Shown here: positions 43,600 through 52,708 of the stretch, in pieces
How positions within the stretch are numbered: position 1 is the stretch's first letter
Layout: each line of letters begins with the position of its first letter
NCBI GenBank assembly: GCA_026196105.1
Contig: JAPHRK010000009.1
Location: 108,679-172,678, forward strand
Direction: 5' to 3'
DNA from: Rhodospirillales bacterium
Lineage (GTDB): Bacteria; Pseudomonadota; Alphaproteobacteria; Rhodospirillales; JAPHRK01
DNA length: 64,000 bases
Translations under genes and position numbers: made by a program
Notes under the pieces: generated by a model
The model's input: the letters and a program-made list of their open reading frames with translations, nothing else
What the model was told of the DNA's origin: nothing
Database searches by the model: none

Positions 43600-44589
43600 C
43601 TATCGCCAGGTTTTTTCGTAGGCACCGGAGGTCTTCTGCTGGCCTTCGGTAATGCTATCTAGATTTAGCTGCGGGATTGGCAATCCTTCGGCGGCTGCGT
43701 CCACGGCTTTGCGGAAGGCACTCACCACCTGAGCGATATAAGCCCTGCCCCTTTGCCGACCTTCGATCTTGAGTGCCGTCACACCAGCTTCCATCAATTC
43801 AGGGAGCATGGCCGCTGCATTAAGGCTAGTCGGTTCTTCAAACAAGTAAGAAGCCCGGCCCTCTGTGACAAAACGTCCTTTACATAAAGTTGGGTAACCT
43901 GCTTTTTCGTCTGGAGCAAAAGCGTTGATGGTGAAATCGCCGAGGCGAGAGACCATACGGTCCCCTTCGTCTTCATAGCGCACATGACTGGCGGGTGAAC
44001 ATACCCCGGTCATATTGGGGGATTCTCCGGTGGCATAGGACGATAAGGCACAACGGCCTTCAGCCATGACACAAAGGCCGCCAAAGACGAAGACTTCGGT
44101 TTCAACATCAATTTCTTTATTAAGAGCGGAGATTTCTGGCAAGGTCAATACGCGAGGCAGGACCACGCGCTGCACGCCGAAGGCTTCACGATAAAATTTT
44201 ATCGCTTCAGGGTTTGAGGCTGATGCTTGAACGGAGAGATGACGTCGTAAATCTGGATGGGTTTGGGCTGCGTAATCTGCTAGGCCAATATCTGCTAAAA
44301 TGACCGCATCAACTCCGATTTTAGCTGCGTCATCGACGGCTTTTTTCCAGGGCTCAGGATTGCCCGCTTCTGGGAAAGTATTAATTGCCACATAAACTTC
44401 AGCGTCGTTAGCGTGGGCGTATTCTAAACCTTCGGCTAGTTCTTTACGGTTAAAGTTAAGCCCGGGGAAATTACGGGCGTTGGTTTCATCCCGAAACCCC
44501 AGATAAACCACATCGGCACCCGCATCAACGGCAGCATGAAGCGAGGCAGGGGTTCCTGCCGGGCAGACTAGTTCAAGTTTGTTTGTCAA
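43600..44589 (-). CDS. ubiU: UbiU, oxygen-independent ubiquinone hydroxylation
   Basis: UbiU forms a heterodimer with UbiV; both carry [4Fe-4S] clusters needed for anaerobic ubiquinone synthesis. The 329 aa protein starts LELVCPAGTPASLHAAVDAGADVVY, the standard U32 N-terminus. Cluster cysteines are visible in FGGLCVMAEGRCALSSY near residue 172, TGVCSPASH and TLCKGRFVTEG near residue 235, and the QASASNPEAIKFY region matches the family. Overlaps ubiT by four bases and is followed by ubiV. Confidence 0.95.
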   Translation of the reverse strand: MTNKLELVCPAGTPASLHAAVDAGADVVYLGFRDETNARNFPGLNFNRKELAEGLEYAHANDAEVYVAINTFPEAGNPEPWKKAVDDAAKIGVDAVILADIGLADYAAQTHPDLRRHLSVQASASNPEAIKFYREAFGVQRVVLPRVLTLPEISALNKEIDVETEVFVFGGLCVMAEGRCALSSYATGESPNMTGVCSPASHVRYEDEGDRMVSRLGDFTINAFAPDEKAGYPTLCKGRFVTEGRASYLFEEPTSLNAAAMLPELMEAGVTALKIEGRQRGRAYIAQVVSAFRKAVDAAAEGLPIPQLNLDSITEGQQKTSGAYEKTWR

Positions 44590-45260
44590 TTCTCTCTCAC
44601 TCTTTTGCGGCGGCTTTGACGGGAGATGCCGTCAACTTTTTCATTCAGTTTTTTCAGTTTTGCAGCTTGAATTTCACTTTGGCGCAATGCTGGAGAAATG
44701 GCAGCAGCGCGTAGCATCTCTAAATCATTGGCAGCACGGGCCATTAGGCTAATGGCACTTTTGGCAACCCCACCTGCAGGACGGGCAAAGGGACCAAGGA
44801 AGGAAAGAACATCTTCCATTACATTAATTTCAGCACCATCGACGGCATTGCGAAGAGCAACCACGGCTTCCGTATCACCTTCAACGACAAGGTCGCGGGC
44901 AAAAAACAAAGCATCGCCATCAGTCTCTCCTTCAAGCAATTCAATCAGCTTGAGCAAGGGGCCACGAATAGTCGCTGTTGCATTGATGGCTTCTTCCTCT
45001 TCCCCACGCACAGCTTTAAGCTCTGGCATCAAAGGGTCAGGGGTGAGCAAAAACATGAACGGCAAATCGGTAGGGTCGATCAGAAAAACGGGATCATCTA
45101 AGCAAGACAAGCGCTCAAAAACATCGGGGTGGCGGTTGGCGATGGCGTTCATTGCCCCTTTGAGGATGGGTTGCAAAGGAGCCAAGGGCAAAGGCCGTAC
45201 AGCCATGCCTGCAAGGAGAACCGGAGTAAGGGGCGGCGTCATGCTAGAGGTGCGACTCAT
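44586..45260 (-). CDS. ubiT: UbiT, SCP2-domain ubiquinone synthesis accessory factor
   Basis: UbiT is the SCP2-type lipid-binding protein of the anaerobic ubiquinone pathway, thought to hold the hydrophobic intermediates as UbiJ does in the aerobic one. The 224 aa product has the SCP2 fold region around FLIDPTDLPFMFLLTPDP and the sterol-carrier-like segment GDALFFARDLVVEGDTEAVVALRNA near residue 133. The C-terminus is basic and helical. It is the first gene of ubiTUV, with ATGA coupling to ubiU. No FNR-type box was obvious in the 130 bases upstream. Confidence 0.92.
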   Translation of the reverse strand: MSRTSSMTPPLTPVLLAGMAVRPLPLAPLQPILKGAMNAIANRHPDVFERLSCLDDPVFLIDPTDLPFMFLLTPDPLMPELKAVRGEEEEAINATATIRGPLLKLIELLEGETDGDALFFARDLVVEGDTEAVVALRNAVDGAEINVMEDVLSFLGPFARPAGGVAKSAISLMARAANDLEMLRAAAISPALRQSEIQAAKLKKLNEKVDGISRQSRRKRVREN

Positions 45261-45391
45261 CGAATCCCTGTCTAAAATAATATTAGGAGAGCCTTCTATA
45301 ACCTAAATGGGCCTTGCAGGGCAATAACTGCGGTCAATTTACATTTGTGGTATTGGTATTCTGGGTTTCTAGTTTGCCTTCATCGACCGAT

Positions 45392-46363
45392 TTAAGAATC
45401 TCTTTTGCAAACAACTTTGACTACCCGAGCTGAACGGATCAGGTTGCGAGCAATTGTTGGATAGTTTTTATCTGTTACCACTTGGGAAGAGGTATATTTT
45501 AAGGTGGTTTCTTGAATCCCAGCTATGGAAAGAATTCTTTTTACATCAGGGACCCGTGTGGTTGAAAAACGACCGCGTCGTGGTGATCCCCCTATCGTTA
45601 TTCCGGCTATATCTTGATTTTCATCCATTAATACGCCACCGCTAATTCCACCCAATTCAGTAAGTGACTGAGGGAGACTGGATACTTCAGCCCACATATC
45701 GACTTCCTGTTTTCCTGACCACCTTCCCTTATGTTTCAGCCATTTCCATCCAAGATGTTTCCCATGGAGAGCACCCGGGTTTCCTTTGGGGAAACCAACG
45801 GTAAATCCATTAATATTTGGATTTGAGTTGGACCTTAAGGAAAGTGGAGTTCGGGCAGGAAGGGGCTTAATAGATTTCAAAATAGCGGCATCTACCCTTC
45901 TGTCTTGAGCAACAATTAAACCTTTTACCGTAATAAATTTACCATTTTTTTTATCAATTAATAAATAGATATCAGAGCAATCTTCCACCACGTGACGGGC
46001 CGTTGCCCAATATTGGGTTGCCTCAATAGCAAAGGCTGTTCCGGAAGACCAAGTTCCCTTATTCTCAGGGTGGTCCATGACCATACTTCCAAGAGGTAGC
46101 CTGTAATTTTCTTGGGTTTGAATAGGTGCAGCATTCGAAGACCCAATATCCCAGTCTTCGGTCTCTTTAAACCACAAGGCTGGAGGTTTTTTTTCAATAA
46201 GTTTTTGATCGCCTTGGGATGGATCTTTCAGAAACCAAAAATCTGAAAAGTCAGCACCCGATACAATGACAACAACTAAATAAAATACTGCGCCAATGGC
46301 ATAACCGCCAATAGTCTCGGCGACTCTTTTTCTTACTGATTTAAAGAATGGCCCAATCTTCAC
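45392..46363 (-). CDS. Membrane-anchored trypsin-like serine protease
   Basis: A 323 aa protein with an N-terminal membrane helix (GGYAIGAVFYLVVVIVSGA, about residues 19-37) and a chymotrypsin-fold protease domain outside. The triad is visible: His in YWATARHVVED near residue 120, Asp in QDRRVDAAILKS near residue 158, and Ser in LGGISGGVLMDEN near residue 240 (GxSGG). There is no PDZ domain, so it is not a DegP-type protease. It overlaps the upstream DUF350 gene by four bases, so both proteins are probably made together. Substrate unknown; a role in envelope stress is only a guess. Confidence 0.85.
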   Translation of the reverse strand: MKIGPFFKSVRKRVAETIGGYAIGAVFYLVVVIVSGADFSDFWFLKDPSQGDQKLIEKKPPALWFKETEDWDIGSSNAAPIQTQENYRLPLGSMVMDHPENKGTWSSGTAFAIEATQYWATARHVVEDCSDIYLLIDKKNGKFITVKGLIVAQDRRVDAAILKSIKPLPARTPLSLRSNSNPNINGFTVGFPKGNPGALHGKHLGWKWLKHKGRWSGKQEVDMWAEVSSLPQSLTELGGISGGVLMDENQDIAGITIGGSPRRGRFSTTRVPDVKRILSIAGIQETTLKYTSSQVVTDKNYPTIARNLIRSARVVKVVCKRDS

Positions 46364-46773
46364 CCTGCCACCGCCGCGGAATTAATAAATGCGACGGCCA
46401 GCTTGAGTGACCCCAGTGTTACGGCTGCAGGGATTTCATCATTTTCAATACGCTCGGGAAGTTTTCTAAGGAGCATATCTGTAATTCGGTAGGTGACTAA
46501 CTGAATTAGGATAGCCACAAATCCGTATATAATAATATCGAACACATTGACGCTGCCAATCATTGAGGCAGCGAGTGTCATCCCCAGACCCAAAACGATA
46601 GCTCCAAATGAAATTGCGGCTGAGGTGTTGCCGGATTTGATGAGTTTTATTTCATGATAAGGTGTAATAGCAATATAGATCGCTAGACCAACAACGAGCA
46701 TTGCGACTGTGACCGAGAAGTGGAGGAGCATATATGGAGCCCCGGATATTAAACTCTGTATGACGGCTTCCAT
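46360..46773 (-). CDS. DUF350 membrane protein
   Basis: A 137 aa integral membrane protein with about four hydrophobic helices (residues 15-36, 48-67, 72-92, 115-137). The pattern matches DUF350: a conserved SAAISFGAIVLGLGMTLAAS segment near residue 51 and polar breaks between paired helices. The function of the family is unknown. It is the first gene of a two-gene transcript with the serine protease, whose start overlaps its stop. Confidence 0.82.
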   Translation of the reverse strand: MEAVIQSLISGAPYMLLHFSVTVAMLVVGLAIYIAITPYHEIKLIKSGNTSAAISFGAIVLGLGMTLAASMIGSVNVFDIIIYGFVAILIQLVTYRITDMLLRKLPERIENDEIPAAVTLGSLKLAVAFINSAAVAG

Positions 46774-46896
46774 TTTGAGCTATTTCTCCTATGTGCATTT
46801 TATAAAATACAACAAGAAATACCAATTTAAGCAAGCTATTATTACGAGAAAACCTTGAACTCCTTTTTTTACTTATGCCGGATTAATAAACGAGAC

Positions 46897-48363
46897 CTAT
46901 GTCCCACAGAAAGTTTCATGAATAATTTCGTCGGGCTTGGGTGGGGTTTCATAGTCTGCGTGTTCTGGTTGGCTCGTGAAGGGCAGAGACAAAATTTTCA
47001 AGAGGCGTTCAAAAGGTTCGTAGTCACCTGTGAGGGCTGCTTGAATCATTTCCTCAATTCGGTGATTGCGAGGGATAAAGATGGGGTTCACAGCTTGCAT
47101 TGTTGCCATACGATCAGCAGTGCTCATTCCCTCTTTAGCTATGCGTATTTTCCAGCTTGCGACCCAATCAAGAAAAGCGGTTGGTTCAGAGAATAATGCA
47201 CTGAGGGTCGTGAAATTATCATTTTCTAAGTCGCTGGTGAGATGACGGAAAAAGAGAGTGAAATCGACCTTATGGGCCGTAAGGAGTTCCAGAGTATCTT
47301 CGATGAACTTGGGGTCATCGTCCTGAGTTGCCATGAAACCAAGTTTCTTCCCAAAGCCTCCGTAATAGTCCTGGCTAAATTGATCATTAAAGGTGCTAAG
47401 AGCTTCTTGAGCTTTCTCAACGGCTTTTTCGTCGTCTTCATCAAGCAGAGGTAATAAAGTTTGGGCAAATTGGGCCAAATTCCATTGCGCAATATTGGGT
47501 TGGTTTCTCCAAGCATAGCGTCCCATGTGATCAATCGAGCTGAAGACCTTGCCAGGATGGAAAGTATCCATAAAGGCGCAAGGGCCGAAGTCGATGGTCT
47601 CTCCAATAACCGAGCAGTTATCCGTATTCATCACGCCATGAATGAACCCAATTTGCATCCATTGAGCTACTAATGAGGCTTGGCGAGCAACAACAGCTTT
47701 GATCAAGGCGAGGTAGGGATTAGTAGCCTTGGATAACTCAGGGTAATGACGACTGATAACATAATCTGAAAGGCGTTTAACGGCGGCTTCATCTTGGCGT
47801 GCATAATGGTACTGAAAGGTGCCGACGCGGATATGGCTTTGGGCCACTCGGGTAAGGATTGCGCCAGGTTCAACTGAGTCACGGAGAACATTCTCCCCCG
47901 TCGTCACAGCTGCAAGAGCCCGAGTTGTTGGCAAACCCAGAGCTGCCATGGCTTCACTGACAACATACTCCCTAAGTACAGGGCCAAGGGCCGCGCGACC
48001 ATCGCCGGAGCGGGAGAAAGGCGTGCGTCCTGAGCCCTTAAGCTGAATATCCCGCCTTATGCCATCATGCCCAATAGCTTCTCCTAACAGAATAGCCCGA
48101 CCATCACCCAATTGGGGAACCCAGTTGCCAAATTGGTGCCCACCGTAGGCCATGGCAAGAGGGGCAGCTCCATCAGGAACTTGAACCCCCGCAAGAATAT
48201 TGATGCCTTCAGGGGTTAAAAGTGAGTCAGCCTCAATTCCCATAAGCTTTGCCAGTTCAGGATTAATCCTGATGAGTTTTGGAGCCATGACGGGTTGGGG
48301 GGGAAGCTTGGCGTAAAACTGCTCAGGCAATTGGGCGAAGGTGTTTTCAAAAGGAATAATCAT
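46897..48363 (-). CDS. selO: Protein adenylyltransferase SelO
   Basis: SelO (YdiU) is a pseudokinase-fold enzyme that transfers AMP from ATP to Ser, Thr or Tyr of target proteins. The 488 aa product has MAYGGHQFGNWVPQLGDGRA near residue 67, QLKGSGRTPFSRSGDGRAAL near residue 107 and the metal-binding GVMNTDNCSVIGETIDFGPCAF near residue 239. The penultimate region ends TFCGT, with the Cys in the place of the selenocysteine of eukaryotic SelO. It stands alone, with 120-base and 50-base flanks. Confidence 0.96.
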   Translation of the reverse strand: MIIPFENTFAQLPEQFYAKLPPQPVMAPKLIRINPELAKLMGIEADSLLTPEGINILAGVQVPDGAAPLAMAYGGHQFGNWVPQLGDGRAILLGEAIGHDGIRRDIQLKGSGRTPFSRSGDGRAALGPVLREYVVSEAMAALGLPTTRALAAVTTGENVLRDSVEPGAILTRVAQSHIRVGTFQYHYARQDEAAVKRLSDYVISRHYPELSKATNPYLALIKAVVARQASLVAQWMQIGFIHGVMNTDNCSVIGETIDFGPCAFMDTFHPGKVFSSIDHMGRYAWRNQPNIAQWNLAQFAQTLLPLLDEDDEKAVEKAQEALSTFNDQFSQDYYGGFGKKLGFMATQDDDPKFIEDTLELLTAHKVDFTLFFRHLTSDLENDNFTTLSALFSEPTAFLDWVASWKIRIAKEGMSTADRMATMQAVNPIFIPRNHRIEEMIQAALTGDYEPFERLLKILSLPFTSQPEHADYETPPKPDEIIHETFCGT

Positions 48364-48415
48364 AAGGCTTATTTAACCATAATTATCCTGTTTTCAAGGC
48401 ATTACCCAATAGTTT

Positions 48416-49294
48416 TTATTTCTTATAATTAACTTGTTTTTGCTTAATATCTGTTACCATTTTGAGGGCCATTTCTTCAAAACTACTAATAGGTGTGACG
48501 TGTAAAATGCCTTTGTAAGGCAGCTCTATATACAAATTTTTCTTATGGGCCATGAGGCGGGCATGTGTGGCCTTTAAAAAGGTAAAGCCCACACCAGATT
48601 TTAAAACAAATCCAACATTTTCTGTTGAGGCATAAAACAATCCGTGTGGCGGGGTATAGACAAGTGAGACAACGTCAAACTCAAGTTGGTAAATCAATTT
48701 AGGTTGCTTGCCGGGACTAAGGAAAAAGATAGAGCGACCAACGGCAATAAAGGTGTTTTCACCATCGCCAGAAATGGCGGTTATGGGGTCAGGTGTTTTG
48801 ACCAAGTGGGTGAGTTCTTGTCCTTTTTTAGCGAGATAAGCGTTATGGTTCTGGCTATTATTTCTCCCGCCAGAAAGGTAAAAACTGTTCCATCCTGCAG
48901 GGGTGATTTCCATATAGGTGTCAGGTAAATCAAAAAGTAAATTGAGCCCTGAAGGGCTTGGGATACCGAGTTGTGCCTCTTTGACTCCTAGAAGCGTCCC
49001 TTCTTTTATCCAGTTGTAATCTGATAGTGATGACCCAATAGGAAGGGGATAAGGAAGGATGCTTTTCTTATCTAAAACATAAAGTGTTTCATCCGTTAGG
49101 AGGGTCAGTTGTCCTTTATGGTTTATTCTGATCTTGGGAGTTTTTCTTGTAAATTTTTCAGCCAGTTTATCGAACTCAAGAAGATAACCTGCCTTAACCC
49201 CCTTTGGGAAATAACTATCATAGGTTTTTTCCTCTTCAGCCCAAGCCTTTGAAAAGGTTAGGAAGACAAGGGGAAGGATAAAGAGTAATCTCAT
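48416..49294 (-). CDS. Unknown secreted protein, possible beta-propeller
   Basis: I place the start at 49294, where ATGA overlaps the stop of the upstream gene; this gives a clean signal peptide (MRLLFILPLVFLTFSKAWA then EEEK). The mature part of about 270 aa is rich in beta strands with repeated short turns (KGQLTLLTDETLYVLDKKS, GDGENTFIAVGRSIFFLSPG), which suggests a WD-like or NHL-like propeller, though no repeat is exact. I do not recognise the family. It is translationally coupled to another unknown secreted protein. Confidence 0.7.
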   Translation of the reverse strand: MRLLFILPLVFLTFSKAWAEEEKTYDSYFPKGVKAGYLLEFDKLAEKFTRKTPKIRINHKGQLTLLTDETLYVLDKKSILPYPLPIGSSLSDYNWIKEGTLLGVKEAQLGIPSPSGLNLLFDLPDTYMEITPAGWNSFYLSGGRNNSQNHNAYLAKKGQELTHLVKTPDPITAISGDGENTFIAVGRSIFFLSPGKQPKLIYQLEFDVVSLVYTPPHGLFYASTENVGFVLKSGVGFTFLKATHARLMAHKKNLYIELPYKGILHVTPISSFEEMALKMVTDIKQKQVNYKK

Positions 49295-50064
49295 TGGGTC
49301 GCTCCCGACCACTTGAAATATTCACTATTCTTATTTTCAGCCCTGTCAGGGTTTATATTGAAAATTTTATTGGTATAGGCAGCCACCTGTTCGCCTATAG
49401 GGACGGCTTCATCATCAGTGTCTTTCTCAGATGAGCGCCCCCCTGAAATAGCCCACTCAACTGTTTTATTGGTAAGATGGGATGTCATCTTGTGGATAAC
49501 AATGTCTTGAGCGTCACTTTCCAGTTCAACAAGGGAACCATAAAGAGGTTTAGAAATTTCCAAGTAGGTGGCTTCAGATTTCTCCACTAAAGATTTTAAG
49601 GATGTACCATAACGCGCTTTTTTTGCTGTCCACTCACTCGCGGTAGCTTTGGTCATATTATTGAATTCAGCCCTGGCTTTTTGCCAAACTTCACGCGGGA
49701 TATGCGGTGCAGGTTTAGGCGTTATTGTTTTACGTTTAGGCGACATATTTAAAGCCTGCTTGCCAAACTTTTTCAAAGCATCTGGAATTATTGAGGGAGC
49801 AGACGTGTTAGCGGTCGATGAGTCTTTTGTGTCGTAGGCGCTTGGGGTTTCTTTTGTAGAGCTTAGGGGTAAATCCAGAGTGACTTTTTTGGATTTCTCT
49901 TTCTTTTCCTTAATCCAACCAACAACTCTCTCGACACCCTCTTCAACATATTGACTTATGGGTTTTTCACTAGCCACCGTTGTTTTTTCATCTGCCAGAA
50001 CAGTGTTTCCCAATGTACAGCTTATTATAAAAACGGAAAGAATGAAGGTGGTGTAATTAAGCAT
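49291..50064 (-). CDS. Unknown exported protein, possible lipoprotein
   Basis: Start set to ATG 50064, which has an AGGA ribosome site eight bases upstream, giving MLNYTTFILSVFIISCTLG; the ORF-track start 54 bases upstream adds a charged tail before the signal. IISC could be a lipobox, making the mature protein a lipoprotein. The remaining 240 aa is helical, Lys/Ser/Thr rich and low in conserved motifs, with a segment ARAEFNNMTKATASEWTAKK. Family not recognised. Its stop overlaps the next secreted protein, so they probably act together. Confidence 0.65.
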   Translation of the reverse strand: MLNYTTFILSVFIISCTLGNTVLADEKTTVASEKPISQYVEEGVERVVGWIKEKKEKSKKVTLDLPLSSTKETPSAYDTKDSSTANTSAPSIIPDALKKFGKQALNMSPKRKTITPKPAPHIPREVWQKARAEFNNMTKATASEWTAKKARYGTSLKSLVEKSEATYLEISKPLYGSLVELESDAQDIVIHKMTSHLTNKTVEWAISGGRSSEKDTDDEAVPIGEQVAAYTNKIFNINPDRAENKNSEYFKWSGATQ

Positions 50065-50254
50065 AACCGGTTTCCTAAAAGGCACATTTGCGATATTTAT
50101 TTTTCTTTTTAGTCTCACACTTTAGGTGAACAGATAGGTCATGTGATTGATCATCGCCATAATATTCGACACCCAAGTGAATGGAGATGCCAGAAATTAG
50201 CCTTAATGCCAGATAGTAGCATGACAGGCTTAAAATATAAACCGGAACGAGATT

Positions 50255-51217
50255 TTAGCGAAGGGCGTGTTTCTTCATGCGGTAAAGCAAGGTGTCACGG
50301 GTGAGGCCGAGGAGTTTGGCCGCGCGGGATTGATTGCCACTGGTTTTGTCTAAAGCCGCCTTGATGAGGTCGACTTCCAAGTCCACAAGATTAAGGCCGC
50401 CCTCAGGCAGGGTGATACCGATTTTTGCCAAAGTTCCCGTCGTTGGTGTTGTGTTGAACTCGAAAGGCAAATGCTGGGGTTGGATAGTTTTGCCGCTACA
50501 CAGAATTACCAAACGTTCACATAGGTTTTTAAGCTCGCGGATATTGCCGGGCCATTTGTGTTTTTGCAGAATTTTTTGTGTTTCTTTTGCTAGAGCCGGC
50601 GCGTCTAAACCATGGCTTGCTGCCAGAGTTTTCATCATCCCCTTTATCAGAACGGGGATATCTCCGGTGCGTTCTCTCAGTGGAGGAAGCTCCAGGGGAA
50701 CCACGTTTAAACGATAGAATAAATCTTCACGGAAGGCCTTATTACTGATCTGGTCGCGTAAATCCCGGTTGGTTGCTGCGATGATGCGAACGTTGGCGGT
50801 AAAAGGTTTCGTTTCACCTACTGACTGGCATTCGCCAGATTCTAAAAACCGCAGGAGCTTGGCTTGAGTTGAAAGAGGGAGTTCACCCACTTCATCAAGG
50901 AACAATGTGCCTTTATCGGCGCTGCGAATACGACCAACATTATCTGATTCTGCGCCTGTAAAAGCACCTTTTTTGTGCCCAAAAAGTTCTGTCTCAACTA
51001 AATTCTCGGGAAGGGCTGCGCAATTAACAACAATAAATGGTTCGTCTTTGCGAGGGCTTTGTTGATGCAGTGCTTCAGCTAGGAGTTCTTTACCAGTTCC
51101 GCTCTCGCCCTGAATGAGGACGGTCACGTCAGTTGCAGCCACTACTTCTGCTGTCCTCAGTAGGTTCAGCAGTTCAGGGGATTGTCCCATGAATAAAGTT
51201 TCAAACGCATTGCTCAT
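50255..51217 (-). CDS. Sigma-54 transcriptional activator without sensory domain
   Basis: A 320 aa AAA+ enhancer-binding protein. Start at 51217, where ATG shares a base with the stop of the upstream gene. Visible are Walker A (GESGTGKELLAEAL), the sigma-54 contact loop KKGAFTGAES, Walker B (GTLFLDEVGELPL), the arginine finger region and a C-terminal Fis-type helix-turn-helix (SRAAKLLGLTRDTLLYRMKK). There is no receiver, PAS or GAF domain before the AAA+ part, as in PspF, so control must come from a partner protein. The coupling to the membrane protein gene upstream makes that protein a candidate. Confidence 0.9.
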   Translation of the reverse strand: MSNAFETLFMGQSPELLNLLRTAEVVAATDVTVLIQGESGTGKELLAEALHQQSPRKDEPFIVVNCAALPENLVETELFGHKKGAFTGAESDNVGRIRSADKGTLFLDEVGELPLSTQAKLLRFLESGECQSVGETKPFTANVRIIAATNRDLRDQISNKAFREDLFYRLNVVPLELPPLRERTGDIPVLIKGMMKTLAASHGLDAPALAKETQKILQKHKWPGNIRELKNLCERLVILCSGKTIQPQHLPFEFNTTPTTGTLAKIGITLPEGGLNLVDLEVDLIKAALDKTSGNQSRAAKLLGLTRDTLLYRMKKHALR

Positions 51218-51933
51218 TATTTCAATCCGCAAGTTTGGCAAAGAGAGTCAGCTAGTTGACCAGCATATATCAGGCTTAACACCCCTAAGACAATGATGAA
51301 TATTCCAATTTTTTGTCTTAATTGTGGCGATTTTAGCCGACCCAATAAAGTACCCGCAAAAAAACTTGTGGCAACCATAATAGGTAAGGTACCTAGGCCG
51401 AACATGATCATAGTCAATAATCCTTCAATCATGCCGCCTGAAGCTGTGGCCCAAATTAATGACGTATAAACCAGCGAACAAGGCATCCACCCCCAAAAAA
51501 GACCGTAGAAAAGAGCTTGAAGCGGAGATTTGGCGGGAAGAAATGTTTGGCTAAGGGGTTGAACTTTTTGCCATAGACCGCGCCCCATATGCTCAATAGA
51601 GGCGTAAGAGGGGAGCCAGCCTGCCATATAAAGGCCGACAAAAAGAAGAAATACTGAGGCAAGGAATCGTAAAATATATAACCCATTGGTGGGGCCAAGT
51701 ACAAACAGCAGGCCCGAGCCAAGAGCACCAGCAAGAGCGCCTGCTATGCCATAAGTCAGGATACGACCAAGATTGTAAGCAAAGGCATACCAAGCAAGAA
51801 TAGATTTGTCGTCTCGTTTTTCTGGGGGGAGACTAAGGGTTAAGGCACCAGCGATACCCCCGCACATGCCCATGCAATGAAGACTGCTCAGCAGCCCAAG
51901 ACCAAGGGCAGTCAGGAGAAGGCTATAATCCAT
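51217..51933 (-). CDS. SafE/TauE-like (DsbD-type) membrane protein
   Basis: A 238 aa polytopic membrane protein with six or more hydrophobic helices. The N-terminal LGLLSSLHCMGMCGGIAGAL motif with paired Cys and Met residues is typical of the sulfite-exporter TauE/SafE-annotated group related to DsbD and UreH transmembrane domains, often linked to copper handling or cbb3 oxidase assembly. A second conserved part is GWMPCSLVYTSLIWATASG near residue 143. The C-terminus ends in CQTCGLK. Transported substance unknown. Translationally coupled to the PspF-like regulator. Confidence 0.82.
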   Translation of the reverse strand: MDYSLLLTALGLGLLSSLHCMGMCGGIAGALTLSLPPEKRDDKSILAWYAFAYNLGRILTYGIAGALAGALGSGLLFVLGPTNGLYILRFLASVFLLFVGLYMAGWLPSYASIEHMGRGLWQKVQPLSQTFLPAKSPLQALFYGLFWGWMPCSLVYTSLIWATASGGMIEGLLTMIMFGLGTLPIMVATSFFAGTLLGRLKSPQLRQKIGIFIIVLGVLSLIYAGQLADSLCQTCGLK

Positions 51934-51941
51934 CTTAGGTC

Positions 51942-52673
51942 TTACTTCTTGACTTCTGCCTCGTAAGGCTCAGGCTCATCAAAATCATCCATTTCGGGTA
52001 TCAGCATACCGTTATGGATTACATATTTACGGCGCTGCTCATAAGCATCGCGTTCGGCAATATAAGGATCGATAGCGGTTTTGCTTAAGGCTTCTAACTT
52101 GTCTTTATTATCAGCATAGGTAATAGCGTCATCAACGGTAGAAGCTAGGGCCAGAGGATTTAACAGAGCATTCACAACCGTTCCTGTGGCATCACGCATA
52201 TTGCTGGGGCCAAAGATGGGGAGGACGATATGAGCGCCAGAATCAGCTCCGTTTGCCCCTGCTGCTTGTCCTAAATCTTCCTGGCGGGCTGTCACGCCCA
52301 TCTCAGTCGCTCGGTCAGATGTACCTCCAAGGCCCAGAGTGGTGTTGATCATAAACCGCTCCATAGCTTTTTCAGCATTCTCGTTATCGCCCTGCAAAAC
52401 GCTGCTGACAGCTGAAAGGGGCTCAGTGAGATTTGAAGCTGTATTTGAAATAACTTCTCGGGCAGGTGGGGGGACGAACACTTTGTAGAATTCAGCAACA
52501 GGGTTGATAACCATGGTTCGCAAACCCCGATTAAATTCAGAGGTTACCCGGTTGACCCCTTCAAAAGGGTCTTTGTCATCATTGGTTTCGTCGTCTGCCA
52601 AAGCAGGAGTCCAATTAAGCGCAAGAGCCACGCTAAGGGCAAGAGCTGCCCCTTTTGTCCATCCCAGTTTCAT
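51942..52673 (-). CDS. mlaA: MlaA/VacJ-family outer-membrane lipid transport protein
   Basis: MlaA removes phospholipids from the outer leaflet of the outer membrane and passes them to MlaC. The 243 aa product has a signal peptide (ALALSVALALNWTPALA), then the family core DPFEGVNRVTSEFNRGLRTM near residue 35 and VLPIFGPSNMRDATG near residue 149. The mature protein has a C-terminal acidic tail. Unlike E. coli MlaA there is no lipobox cysteine, so it is probably a plain periplasmic or peripheral protein, as seen in other alphaproteobacteria. No other mla gene is adjacent. Confidence 0.9.
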   Translation of the reverse strand: MKLGWTKGAALALSVALALNWTPALADDETNDDKDPFEGVNRVTSEFNRGLRTMVINPVAEFYKVFVPPPAREVISNTASNLTEPLSAVSSVLQGDNENAEKAMERFMINTTLGLGGTSDRATEMGVTARQEDLGQAAGANGADSGAHIVLPIFGPSNMRDATGTVVNALLNPLALASTVDDAITYADNKDKLEALSKTAIDPYIAERDAYEQRRKYVIHNGMLIPEMDDFDEPEPYEAEVKK

Positions 52674-52708
52674 TTTCCACTATCCCATATATTTCTATAT
52701 TGTGCAGA

